Of a stretch of DNA of 64,000 bases, positions 9,976 to 20,637 are shown in pieces. This DNA comes from Branchinecta lynchi. Taxonomy: Eukaryota > Arthropoda > Branchiopoda > Anostraca > Branchinectidae. Where the stretch lies: the NCBI GenBank assembly GCA_023053575.1, contig JAKZAP010000020.1, positions 18,347,998-18,411,997 of the forward strand, read 5' to 3'. A program made the translations under genes and the position numbers. The notes beneath the pieces were generated by a model. It worked only from the letters and a program-made list of their open reading frames with translations. It was not told where the DNA came from and did not search any database. The first letter of the stretch is position 1, and each line of letters starts with the position of its first letter.

Positions 9976-12900
9976 CTAATCAACAAAAATCTTTCTAGCT
10001 TCCAACGCTCTACTTATGTAACGGCCAACCCTACTAATAGATTGAGCAGAAGTACACTTCAGAATACCAGGGAGTAGGGGGATCGCAACCCCAAAAACCT
10101 CCCTACGGATGCTTGAAAGCTCTTGGCACCGACTCAAGAAATGACCAATGTCCTCCTCTTCACGTCCACACAGAGGGCATGAATAATTCCTATTTGGGAT
10201 TCTCGCCTTCCTATCAAAAACTTTATTTCTACCGTGCAGTGGTAGACAATTAGCTCTCAATTGGATCCAGTACCTCAAATAAGTAGCAGGCAAATTAAGC
10301 TTAAAATAAAACTCAGATTCGTACACTGTTTTAATCTTTCTGTAATTTAACAGGGTTTCCGATGAAGATATTATACCAACCCACTTTTGTTTTTCCTGGT
10401 CTTCAAAAACTCTCAATAATTCATTCAAAAGGGCTGGAGTTTGCTCCGGAGGGCCTAGACCACCATTCCATATATAAGAAAATCCAACATCATCAAGTAT
10501 AGATTTAACTTGAAACGGCCATGATTTAGGTTTCCCCGAATTCAACATTTCCATGTAAGCTGCTTTAACTAGCCTATCATCAGGCAAACCAACTATCTTC
10601 TGCCAAAATCTAATAATTTGAGCTACCCTATGCCTTCGAAGCGAATAAATTCCTAGGTCCCCCTTAAGTGCCTGTGTGTGGGTTGTAGGATGCAACCCGA
10701 ATAATCTCTTATAATACTGCAGCTGGATAGTCTCAAGTTGCGGAGCTGCTTCATTTCCCCATATTTCCGCCCCGTAATGGAAAGTTGGCATTATCTTAGA
10801 CATAAATACATGCTTGTGGATTTTTAAATTTTTTATTGACATTAGAGTAGTGTTTCTAAATATAGCTGCAGAAGCTGCTTTTCCCCTTGTCACCATTTCC
10901 TTTACATGAGACTTCCAACTTCCGTTTTCCATTAAAATAAATCCCAAATATTTAAACTGGGCACTTATTTTTAACTCCGAACCTTTAAAATAAAACTTAG
11001 GTGGATCAACCTTCTTAATATTCCTCCCTGAATGAAAAACTACAACTTCTGTCTTCTTAACGTTTAGACTTAATTTCTTTTGATCCAAATACTCTGCCAC
11101 AAGATCTAGCAAAACTTGGAGTTCAAACTCGGTTTTAGCAACAAGCGCTGTATCATCAGCAAAAAGTAGTACTGATAAGGGTATCCCACTTAAAGTTATT
11201 GATGGGGCCCATCGCTTTTCTAAAAATTCCACTAAATCATTAATAAATATTCCGAAAAGCCTAGGTGAAAGTGTACATCCCTGTCTTACGCCTTTTTTAT
11301 TACTAAAAACTCTCGAGAATCCTCCCCCTATTATTTTTACCACCCCCTTAGTAGAACTGTACATACTTACAATTAATTTAACAAAAACCAAAGGTAGGCC
11401 TATTTTTACCAATTCTTTACCTAACAGCAATCTATCAACACTATCAAACGCTTTCCTAAGGTCTAAAAACGCAACAAACAGCCTTTCTTTTCCCTTAGTG
11501 TATTTTTCTACTAAAGCCTTCAAAACTAGCACTCTGTCACTAGTACTATAATCTCTTCTAAATCCAGCCTGTTCTTCCTTAATTTTCTTATTACGATCCA
11601 ACCACATTTCTAGCCTAATATCTAAAACCTTCTCTAAAATTTTACTTATAGATGCCATTAATGTAATAGGTCGGTAGTTATCATGTTGCTTTGGATCTCC
11701 TTTTTTGAAAAAAGGCAAAACGACAGATAGCTTCCACGGTTCAGGCCAAATTCCAGTAAAGACTATGTTATTGAATAAAATAACCATCACCGGCATCAGC
11801 ACTGACGTCAGTATCTTATAAATTGAAGTTGGAACTCCATCATTTCCTGGCGCTGACCCTCCTTTCATACTATCAATTACATTCTTAACCTCTTCTCCCG
11901 ATACCTTACTCACCAGATCATAATCATTTTCTAGCATCGGGTAACATACCTGATCTAAAGTTGACCTAAGCTCATCTACACTATCACATTCTCCATCAAG
12001 TTTTTCAAAATACTCGGGCCATGTTTCAATATCTGGTATTTTATTTTGGCACTTCTCACCTTGCTTATCTCTTTTTAGCTCCCCCCAAAATTCTTTCCCT
12101 TTGCTATTTCTATAAAAATCTATTAATTTCATTCTCTCTCTCCCTATAAATTCCCTTTTTTTTACTTTTAGTAAATTCTTATATTCTTTTCTTTTCAGTT
12201 TGTAACACGACAGTAAATGGACTCTTTCACAATCTTCACCGGCATTAACCCTCCGCAAAGCTTTCATTAATTCAACTTTCTTTGCTTCACAATCATCATC
12301 ATAAAAAGTCTCTTGCATCCTCTGTCTTGATTTCTGTGGAAAAACAGTATTTTCCCGGATCAGAGTATTTAGACCTTCCAAAACCTGATCAGGGCTCATT
12401 TGTGGGTTTTTTAATCTTTCTAACCTATCTAACACATTTTTTTCCGAAAAACCCTTTTTTAAAGAAATCTTTTCTTTTTCCGTCCAATCTCTTCTTATAG
12501 GCTTTTGTAACACTACAGCTGACTGCAACTCCCTACCTTGCATATTAACATCACTAGGTCCAAAGTCACGGCTCCGACGTCCCAAACTTATTTGCAGTCT
12601 TACGGGGCTATGGTCTGAACCTACCAAATCTAAAACTTCAACTCCCAGGTCTACTGAATCCGAGAGAAGGCTAATGCCTAGCACAACGTAATCAATTATA
12701 CTAGGTCGAGTTCCAGACAAACAAGTGTACTCGCCCCTCTGAGAATCCTTACCGAATCTACCATTTGCAATAATCAAACCATGACCCGCACACAGTGCCA
12801 AAAGTTTTCGACCCCAAACATTTATCTTTCTTTCTTTGTCCCTACTACTCCTTGGTATTCTGTAACTAACTGGCACAACATCTGACAAGCCAGGAATATT

Positions 12901-13398
12901 TACATCACTTAACTCAACAACGTTACTGGTATAAGCATTGAAATCACCCAATAATACCGTATTAGCACTAGGGTATTTACACTGGAAATAATCTATCTCA
13001 TTTTCCAGAACTCTCCAAGTGTCTTCTCTATTATATGAGCTATTCTGAGGTGCTATATACACTGAAGCAACAAGTAGGTGCTGTCCCGAGAAGCATTCTA
13101 ACCTCACCCATAAAATATTTTCTGACGAACTCTTCAGTCTCTCATATTTAACAAAACTTTTTTCCCGGATAAGCACAAGTATACCCCCATAAGAACGGTT
13201 ATTTTTTGCAGGTTTTCGGGCTGCATGCTCAACGGAAAAACCCAAAAATGAAGGTATCGAATCTTCCCTGTGCCATGACTCAACTAATGCTATAAAATCA
13301 ACACCATGTAAATCTTTTTCAATTCTATTCACTTTGTTTCTTATACCTTGAATGTTCCATGATACAAAGTTAAGGGTCTGGATATGGCCCTCGTTATA
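9976..13398 (-). CDS. LINE-A ORF2: endonuclease and reverse transcriptase
   Basis: Seen: the frame is open from the codon after the ORF1 stop (13399-13401) to 9976, about 1140 codons. N-terminal endonuclease motifs are SWNIQGI (W-N codons at 13354-13359), LLGDFNA, IDYVV and GSDHSPV. The RT domain has FKKGDPKQHDNYRPI, QAGFR, AFLDLRKAFDSVD, the VRQGCTLSP block and the catalytic LLFADDTAL. The C-terminus has a CPLCG...H...C zinc-knuckle-like motif. Odd: no ATG occurs in this frame before the end of the endonuclease domain; the first is in DVNMQG, about 270 codons in. ORF1 and ORF2 share one frame, separated by a single TAG. Translation might therefore use readthrough, a non-AUG start or re-initiation, or the copy may have lost its start. 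No internal stop interrupts the domains, so the copy may be young. Confidence 0.92.
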   Translation of the reverse strand, partial: YNEGHIQTLNFVSWNIQGIRNKVNRIEKDLHGVDFIALVESWHREDSIPSFLGFSVEHAARKPAKNNRSYGGILVLIREKSFVKYERLKSSSENILWVRLECFSGQHLLVASVYIAPQNSSYNREDTWRVLENEIDYFQCKYPSANTVLLGDFNAYTSNVVELSDVNIPGLSDVVPVSYRIPRSSRDKERKINVWGRKLLALCAGHGLIIANGRFGKDSQRGEYTCLSGTRPSIIDYVVLGISLLSDSVDLGVEVLDLVGSDHSPVRLQISLGRRSRDFGPSDVNMQGRELQSAVVLQKPIRRDWTEKEKISLKKGFSEKNVLDRLERLKNPQMSPDQVLEGLNTLIRENTVFPQKSRQRMQETFYDDDCEAKKVELMKALRRVNAGEDCERVHLLSCYKLKRKEYKNLLKVKKREFIGRERMKLIDFYRNSKGKEFWGELKRDKQGEKCQNKIPDIETWPEYFEKLDGECDSVDELRSTLDQVCYPMLENDYDLVSKVSGEEVKNVIDSMKGGSAPGNDGVPTSIYKILTSVLMPVMVILFNNIVFTGIWPEPWKLSVVLPFFKKGDPKQHDNYRPITLMASISKILEKVLDIRLEMWLDRNKKIKEEQAGFRRDYSTSDRVLVLKALVEKYTKGKERLFVAFLDLRKAFDSVDRLLLGKELVKIGLPLVFVKLIVSMYSSTKGVVKIIGGGFSRVFSNKKGVRQGCTLSPRLFGIFINDLVEFLEKRWAPSITLSGIPLSVLLFADDTALVAKTEFELQVLLDLVAEYLDQKKLSLNVKKTEVVVFHSGRNIKKVDPPKFYFKGSELKISAQFKYLGFILMENGSWKSHVKEMVTRGKAASAAIFRNTTLMSIKNLKIHKHVFMSKIMPTFHYGAEIWGNEAAPQLETIQLQYYKRLFGLHPTTHTQALKGDLGIYSLRRHRVAQIIRFWQKIVGLPDDRLVKAAYMEMLNSGKPKSWPFQVKSILDDVGFSYIWNGGLGPPEQTPALLNELLRVFEDQEKQKWVGIISSSETLLNYRKIKTVYESEFYFKLNLPATYLRYWIQLRANCLPLHGRNKVFDRKARIPNRNYSCPLCGREEEDIGHFLSRCQELSSIRREVFGVAIPLLPGILKCTSAQSISRVGRYISRALEARKIFVD

Positions 13399-14602
13399 CT
13401 ATTCACTGTCTTGGTCTTCGTATCCGTACGGGCTAAATGGGTCTTTCCCAGGTGGGTCCGATTCAGCAGAAAAATCGAGTTTGTACGAGTCCGATGAAAA
13501 CTGGCGGGATGTAGATTGGCGGGTGTTTGCGGATTCTCGAGGATTCACTCTGCCTCGGGTGTGTTGAGGTCCGTGGTATCTGCCTGCTTTTACGCTTCCC
13601 CTCCGTGCTGTTTCACGCAGATTGCCTCTAACGTTTCGGGAAGTTGACTGATTGTGTTCTCCAGGGCTGATAATTTCTGTGATCTTCCTCGAACGTTTTT
13701 GGCTCTCCGTCGTAGCTAAGTTTTGGCGGCCATCTGGAGTCTTTGACGCAATTGGGAACTCGACTACCGTTCGAGTGTCGCTTTCATCACCAGACATTTG
13801 CGTGTCTACCCCTTCGTGCGTGACCTCAGTCTCGGAAACAGCTGCAGCAACTGGAGGCTGCGCACTTGGTGCGCGTTTCGCCAGTCTGCTACTTGGTGTT
13901 TGCGTAGTATCCGCTACTTCCACCACTCGGGAAATCGACTCATCGAACATGTACAAGCGTCCATCCACGTATAGCTTGTCTCCACGTAGGCGAACTTGGC
14001 GATTTTTGGGCTAATGCTCGGTTCATAACTGGTTTAAGTTGCTTACGGGCTTCACGTTGTGCTAGTGTATAATCGGGTGCTACCGATACACCTTGCTTCT
14101 TTAACTGTAAACCATTTTTCAGTATCACATCGCGCAAATCAGCTGAATTCATTTTCAACACTACCGGACCGGATTTCAGTCTGAACACATCACGAACGTC
14201 TCCTCTGCCTAAGTCCAAAAACGGGAGGCACCAATTTAGAAAAACTACTACTTCTTCTTTTAGGGAAGGTCTAGGTGGGCTCATCGGTTCGAGGTTGTAC
14301 AACACCAGGTTTGTTCGTTTTAGTTCGGCTTCCAATGAGTTTACTCGTTGGTTTGAAGCGTGAAGACGTTCACGTAGAGTTACGAGCTCACGGGTGTTAG
14401 ACTCGTTCGTAGCCTGATCTCTAAGCAGCTGCTCGTTGACACTTTGCAGCTGGATTTGTATTGCAGAAACGTTCTCAGATAGTGCCGGAATCAAATCCAG
14501 TTTGAAATTTATTTCCTGGAGGTATTGCGAATTTTGGTGCGTATTTTCCGCATTATTCGCTTCATTTCCGCTCCGTACCTGTGCATTTTCTCCAGCCGAC
14601 AT
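13399..14602 (-). pseudogene. LINE-A ORF1, split by one frameshift
   Basis: Seen: one frame runs from ATG at 14602 to about 14000. It encodes a coiled-coil stretch (heptad-like leucines in TLRERLHASNQRVNSLEAEL) followed by an RRM-like region with NLVLYNLEP and GPVVLKMN. A second frame continues from about 14000 to the TAG at 13399, with RGDKLYVDGRLYMFDE and then a Ser/Arg/Pro-rich tail. The two together have the layout of a roughly 400-residue LINE ORF1 (coiled coil, RNA-binding domain, disordered tail). The shift is about one base near 14000, next to a short A run. Known: ORF1 proteins of this kind bind element RNA. The frame break could be a mutation or a sequencing error. Confidence 0.75.
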
Positions 14603-15065
14603 TCCGCTTTTCCTTTCTGAATGTCAAACAACCAATATTTCGCAATTATTGTTGTCCTTATCGGCCAGCACCTAGCATCCGTAATCAAAATCCGCTAAGA
14701 GAGCCAAGTGACGTCATCAGTATCGAGTATTTCACTACTCCACAGATCGAACTAGTTTCCGTGTGCATTGGTCAAATGCTGAATGACAACTTCTGACAAT
14801 TCTGCGAAATGTAGGACAGCTTATCGATCCACTACAGGAGAAATCCTTATGTTGCTCCAAGCTGCAATTTAAGGTAGTTTAAGGTAAAGAAAAATGCACT
14901 TAAAAGAAAATAAATCTATACGAGATTTTCCAAACTAGCAAAACAGCAGGATAGCAAACCTTCGAATCCTACATACATATAGGATATATATAAATGTAAT
15001 ATGGCCTATCTATATTACAGCCCAAGCTGACTAATATGTAGCTACTGATATGTAGGATATATATA

Positions 15066-15113
15066 TATGAAAATGGTGGGTTATAAATAAATTACTGACG
15101 TACTTACTTATTT
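15066..15113 (+). mobile_element. LINE-D 3' end only
   Basis: Seen: GGTGGGTTATAAATAAATTA followed by CTGACGTACTTACTT, the last about 45 bases of LINE-D. Very short, so lower confidence. Confidence 0.5.
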
Positions 15114-15178
15114 ATGATATACAGATAATATATGTATGTATATGTATATGTAATATATGTATACATATTATGTAATAT

Positions 15179-15362
15179 CAGGCCCGTATCCAAGAATTTA
15201 TTTCGGGGGGGGGGGAGGTGCCTGCGGGTCAGACAAACAAGTACAAAAAAGACATAGATCAGGGGGAAAAGCCTATACAAGTGATTATTTTTGTATGTTT
15301 CGGGGGGGGGGGGGGGGGGGGAGGTTTCAACCACCTAACTCCACCCCCTGGATACGGCCCTG
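15179..15362. mobile_element. hAT-like element, 184 bp
   Basis: Seen: ends CAGGCCCGTATCCA and TGGATACGGCCCTG. Flanks are TGTAATAT (15171-15178) and AGTAATAT (15363-15370), an 8-bp duplication with one change. The interior has two G tracts of 11 and about 20. Confidence 0.85.
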
Positions 15363-15370
15363 AGTAATAT

Positions 15371-16823
15371 ACATGCATGTATGCAGTATCCGGTAAATCG
15401 GTGTAGCTTTGTGCTTGTCCAATAGCCTGGTTTGAGGTGTTCTGGCTCGCGATAAAAGCTTTTTATGTGTAAAGAGCGTGATTAAAAATTGCATATTTGT
15501 TCTCTTACAATTTATTATCTTTGGACATAGTGTAAACATAGACGACCATTATGGAATCCGAAGAAAACCCTAATCATGAATTCCGTTAGAAAAAAAAGAA
15601 GTGATAAGCTTGTCGGACAACAACTCTGACAGAAAATATCAAACTGATGATTTCCGCGAGACTTGTCATGAAAAAAAAAAAATCTTTGCGTTATTTGCTT
15701 GATTCATGGTCTTAGTTGACGTCATACTGGAGTGGGGTTTACCGGACATCCGCCGGAATACACAGGGACTTTTTTTCCAGCTTTTCTTAAAAATCATAAT
15801 TGTTTTTCCTTCTTAATCGCGAATTCCGGTAAAAAGAAATGACAAGCTGTCAGGACTGCGAAAATAAGATCAAATTGATCATTTCCGCAAGACGCGACAG
15901 TACTCAGTCGTGATAACAGATCAACAATGTAGAACTCAATCAAACGTTTAAAGGGGCCACTTGAACCCATCCGAGAACACTTGAAAAGGGAAAATTCTAA
16001 GGGCTAGGGCTGTGGGAAAGCACTAGAGAAAATCTCAGGGGTGCTCTATTTGGGTTTTGTTGCAACTTAAAGCACAACTGATAAATGACAGACGAAAACA
16101 AGGTGTACGAGACATTTTCTCATGCCGTGATGTTGTGGTTTAATTAAAGACATTGGGACACTTCTTTTTACGAGGTACTCACAATTTCCTGTTCGAAAGA
16201 GAAAAATAAAAGCAAATTTTAGTATGAATCCAATAAATAACAGCGATTTCAGCGAGAATCAAGGTCGGAACCATTTAAAGAATAAATAGCCAAGCCTACT
16301 AGTCCCTACATTCCCGTGATTTTCGACATCATTAGTTTATTAACGCAATCGTGGTAACTAAACGTCTTAAGACGTTTGGGTAATAGAAGATAACCAAGAA
16401 ATCATGCTCATGGAGCGATTACAAGTACAGAAAAAGTTGAACAGAATCCGATCTTGGTGACAAAATTATGTTTACACGCAGAGGGAAAAAATTAATTCTT
16501 CAAACCAGAAAATCTGACAAAAAAAATTTCACTGGCCAATAAAAAAATATTTTTGAGAGCATTTATGACATCAGTTCTGATGACTGCTGCTCTCAAAAGC
16601 TAGCTAGACTTTTTTTTTGTCTTTTTACCAGCGCCGCCGACCAGATTCCTTTCAAGTAGATCGGAATTCCTTTCATCATGAAAGGATTCTCGTCCCGTTA
16701 GACTTTTTTTCTAGTCATTTCCATGAATGGAATTTTTTCGAGTCGAGGAATTTCTTTCTACTCGACAGGATTTCTTGTCCGTGTAAACGTTAGCCTACAT
16801 AATAGAGTGTCCTTGGTCAACCA
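15371..16823. other. Caveolin intron, no gene seen
   Basis: Contains two related stretches, 15590-15680 and 15835-15910 (AAGCTTGTC/AAGCTGTC, ATTTCCGC words), suggesting an old internal duplication. Nothing coding. Confidence 0.4.
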
Positions 16824-17114
16824 CCCGATGAAAAATTTGTAGCCTGCGTAGTAGTATGGTAGTAGTACGAAAACGTTGCATGTAATAGCAAAGAATACTA
16901 TCATTTAATGTGCCTCACTGGTCCAATCTTATGTAGTAGTATCCAGTAGCATCCTGTCTTGCTATAGCAGCATCCGGTCTTGCTAATAGTAGCATATAGT
17001 AGTATGCAGTAACGCGGTAGCCTTGAAGTACAAGCATGTAGTAGCATCGTTAGTACTGCATGCTCCTTTTTTCTACTACTTCATAGTACTATTTTGAGAT
17101 AAACTTTCGTCGGG
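16824..17114 (+). mobile_element. CCCGATG element, 291 bp
   Basis: Seen: CCCGATGAAAAATTTGTAGC to AAACTTTCGTCGGG, flanked by CA on both sides. In the caveolin intron. Confidence 0.9.
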
Positions 17115-19477
17115 CAGGATCGATGAACAACACATCACGGGCTCTTGCTTCTTCCGAACAATCGCCTCTCGGCACTACGAACCACTATCCTTCTTCACGG
17201 TGGCAAGCCCCGACCCTCAGTCTTTTGACACTCCTCGTTGTCCTACTCCCATTTCCAGATTTCCAGAAACCGTGAGCCCCAAATACCTCAAGACAAACAA
17301 AGTGTCATACGGTCCACGCGAAAACTATTTTCCAGATTTGGGCACTGGATGTGATGACAGGTTGAAGGCATAAGACCATACACACGTGAGGTGTTTGTGA
17401 CATGTGCTGTCAACATTATCGTTTGTAATGGAATGACAGGCCAATTTCCTCCCCCAATCAACCATGACGGTCGTGCACGGGTTTAAGAGAAAACAGCTTT
17501 GTTTTCCCAGACGATTTATTAAGGGACACTTGGGAACTATAATCTTTCCCCCCTGAGCGGGAAAGAGACCATTTAGAGCATATCCGAACATCAGAAATCA
17601 GAAGTCCCAGACCTCTTGAAGTCTCATTCAGAAGAAGAACCATCCTAGCAGATAGAAAGCTCCAGCGATTTCAGGGAACGAATGACACTTGGGAGAAAGT
17701 GCAATCCATCGCCTATCCTCTTTACCTCCGGCAAGCCCTCCGTACCAAAGGACTTTGGCAACTAAAGTTATCCACCTTACAGAGGATTCGAAATTCTCTA
17801 AACCATGCCCGACCTCCAGAAGTCAATACCCCATTCCTCTTATCTTACGCAGTAACCATTCAGTGTTTTATTTAAAGGACGCTTGATAAGAATTCAGTCA
17901 CTTTGCAAATGATTTGAACCCTTTCAAAACATGTCCGAACTCCAGAAATCAATAAACGTCTGTTCCTCTTTTCTTACACAGTAGCCTTTGTTGGCTTCTC
18001 TGGCAATTTTGAAGTTTAAATTTCTGTCAAATTCTACCACTCAAATCGTTTATTCCTTAAGAATCTTACTCACGGCTTGAGCGGACTAACTGATTCCAAC
18101 ATCAACGTATAAATAAACATCAATACCTGTAAACAAAACAAAAAAGCAAGCGTAACTGCCGAGTAACTGCTATTTCGGAAATCGAAAACAACAGAAGACG
18201 AATGGCAGACAGAAGGCCCAAGAGTCATACCAGTTAGAAACAATAGCCAAGAAACACAGCACTGTATCCGCAAAACTGTATATCAGACAGAATGAAAATG
18301 AGCGCCGCAGGCGAAATTTTTGAGTAGGCCATGACTTTTTTCGGGCAAACCGCTACTTATCCGCAACAAAATCTATGTAGCTTTCAATGCGGTCCAAGCC
18401 CCGAAATTCCAAGCCTAAAATTCGAATGAAATGACGCGACTTTCCAGTAAATAAAGCCTACTACGAAAGGCGCCACAGGCAAATTCTGTGGAATCCTGTA
18501 TGATCGGAACGCCTTTTCGGTTCCCAAATGAAGGTAAGGGCCACTTAGCAGGCCCATCTGTTTTTGTTCACGACGAATCAAGAAAAATGTGAGACATTTA
18601 TAGTGGAAGCTGGATAATGTACTTCAGTTCGAGCCTTTCCAAAAAAGAAGTACTGACCATCTAGAGAAAAAATTGAAATGGAGTTGACTTAAATTGAATT
18701 TAGAGTTAAAACACAAAACTAAAAATCAATTGACGTGTTGCAATAATCAGACCCGTCATTAAATCTTCTCTCATTCGTCACGAAACCGATTTAGTTTTAC
18801 ACGTCGGACTGGAGAAAAATTCTTATTATTAAATGGTTTTCTATTAAAATACAAAGGATCTTTGCATGAAATTAATAACTTACTGGAAAAGTATGCCCCA
18901 AGGAAAATCAACCTGATTTTAACTTGAATTGAGGGATATTAGTACACAACAGATCATGTTAAAACTTAGGTTAAAAATGTGTACTGCAGGATGAAATTCA
19001 TGATTTGTCAACTGTCTTTTGTCGGTCATTGACGCTCAAATTTAACAGCCATACTTCTCATTCTGAAAAAAGAGGCTGGTAAGGTTCCTAAAAATAGCTT
19101 CAGCCCACATAGAGAATTTCCTTTAATTTAGTTTTATTATTTCGTTCAAGTGTTCTTTTTTTTTTGTAACCATTTTTGCCATGGCCTCAGGCTTTTTGTG
19201 CAATACATTATATTCTGTGATTAAAAACCTCTAAAAGACTAGAAATAGCCTGCCTCTGAACATGCGACTGAGAATGCAATTCCTCAAGTTTCAAACGCTC
19301 GAGAATCCAGAACGGCCGACGCCTTAGTAACTAGCCTTACTGACTTTTCCGAGCCTTCTGCAAGCCCCCCATGTAGCTTTTCTGGGTGAGCGACCAGTTG
19401 TGCTGAATTTTCGTGGTCGGGCGCTCTGTGAGCGCCCATTTCAGCTTTTTTCTTCCTTCGAGGGGGGGGGGGGGGGT
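17115..19477. other. Caveolin intron, no gene seen
   Basis: Holds a GAGCGCCGCAGGCGAAATTT module at about 18300-18330, short ORFs without features, and a G16 tract before 19477. Confidence 0.4.
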
Positions 19478-19781
19478 CCCGATGAAAAATTTATCTCGAA
19501 ATAGTACTATGAAGTAGTACGAAAAAGTTGCATGCAGTACTAACGATGCTACTACATGCTTCTACTTCAAGGCTACTGTGTTATTGCATACTACTATATG
19601 CTACTATTAGCAAGACTGGATGCTACTATGGCAAGACAGGATGCTACTGGATACTACTACATAAGATTGGACGAGTCTGAGGCACATTAAATGATAGTAT
19701 TCTTTGCTATTACATAGTATTACATGCAACGTTTTCGTACTACTACCAAACTACTACGCAGGCTATACATTTTTCATCGGG
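19478..19781 (-). mobile_element. CCCGATG element, 304 bp
   Basis: Seen: CCCGATGAAAAATTTATCTC to CATTTTTCATCGGG, reverse orientation to copy 1, flanked by GT on both sides. It lies 206 bp upstream of the last caveolin exon. Confidence 0.9.
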
Positions 19782-19987
19782 GTACCACCACCCCACATCC
19801 CCCACCGCCATAACGACGCCCTTGGTTGCAGTAGCCTACAGATCAGAGACAATTTCTTCGACAAAGCGAAAATTACTCGAGGGATGCATGGGCATAAGAC
19901 CCTGAGAGCGAAAAGATGTTCCGGGGCAACGGCGCACATCCCGAGGGAGCTAATATTCATATATTTGACTTATCTTTTGTTGTTTAG

Positions 19988-20104
19988 GTTTGGAGCGCCG
20001 TCATCTCTACCGTTTTCGAACCCATCACCATGGCACTAGGCGCTTGTCTCTCCGGAATCCGAGTGACCCACCACCAAAATCCGGCGGCAACAAGCACGGT
20101 ATAA
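19988..20104 (+). CDS. CAV: Caveolin, terminal exon
   Basis: Seen: the acceptor TTGTTTAG precedes GTT TGG. The exon is 38 codons plus TAA and joins the previous exon in phase 0, giving ...SVVKR|VWSAVISTVFEPI. This matches the caveolin C-terminal helix (vertebrate ISRVYS...VCDPLFEA...NVRI), here ending LSGIRV plus a short polar tail. The usual third palmitoylation cysteine is Phe, and the only cysteine is in GACLSG. An ATTAAA at 20212-20217 could be the polyadenylation signal. A 304-bp inverted-repeat transposon ends 206 bp before the exon. The 10.2 kb intron also holds a LINE at about 9883-14650. The match depends on the combined two-exon sequence; alone this exon would be hard to identify. 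Confidence 0.88.
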   Translation, partial: VWSAVISTVFEPITMALGACLSGIRVTHHQNPAATSTV

Positions 20105-20217
20105 TAGGGATACGAACAGCTGCGTTTGACTCGGTGTGTGCTGCAATGATATTTTCGAGCTGCTTCTTTTGTAGAGTTTTTAAAATGATGTTTTTTATCT
20201 TCTGATTTTGAATTAAA

Positions 20218-20637
20218 GATCCTTGTTATCCTAAGCGAGAGTCCTTGACTTTTAGCACCTTACCGAATAAGCATTTGAAACGCTTCTTCTCGATGAGGCT
20301 TAAAGCCCAAACGGCACCGTTTATAAAGATTTCATCCTCGCTTTTTTGGAAGCCCTTGGAGACGTTCAAAGAGCAACTTACTTACCAGTTAACCATAGAG
20401 AAGACCTTGAAGTTACCATAACCTTGCCATAACCACTTCACTCTTCGTGCAGACGAAGAATCCCCCGCGCCTACTGAAGTACCAGAAACATCACCGCAAC
20501 AAACGTTCTTGACTGGTTTACATAAGATTTAAGTCAATTTTGAGGATCTTTTTGGGTGACGTTTCTTGTTCTTCCCCATGATCGCCGGCATTTATCGGAC
20601 TTGGTCACATAGAGTTACCATTATTCACTATTATAGC
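20218..20637. other. Intergenic, no gene seen
   Basis: An acceptor-like site near 20454 precedes a 25-codon Pro/Thr-rich frame ending TAA at 20531; too short to support. The right end matches the repeat at about 25475. Confidence 0.35.

Larger units (their letters stand above)
9883..14650 (-). mobile_element. Non-LTR retrotransposon LINE-A, nearly full length
   Basis: Seen on the - strand: an ORF1 region (14602 to 13399), an endonuclease plus reverse transcriptase frame (13398 to 9976), a short 3' UTR, and a 3' end made of about seven ATT repeats (plus strand AAT, 9880-9898). The 5' boundary is not defined; coding starts at 14602 and nothing separates UTR from flank beyond it. It lies in the caveolin intron, antisense to the gene. 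Known: apurinic-type non-LTR elements insert by target-primed reverse transcription, and I-like and related clades often end in short tandem repeats. A C-terminal relative lies at 57587-58114. I do not assign a clade. Confidence 0.9.

Noticed and set aside
20455..20531. Pro/Thr-rich 25-codon frame after an acceptor-like site
   Set aside because: Too short, cannot be joined in phase to the caveolin exon, which already has a natural stop.
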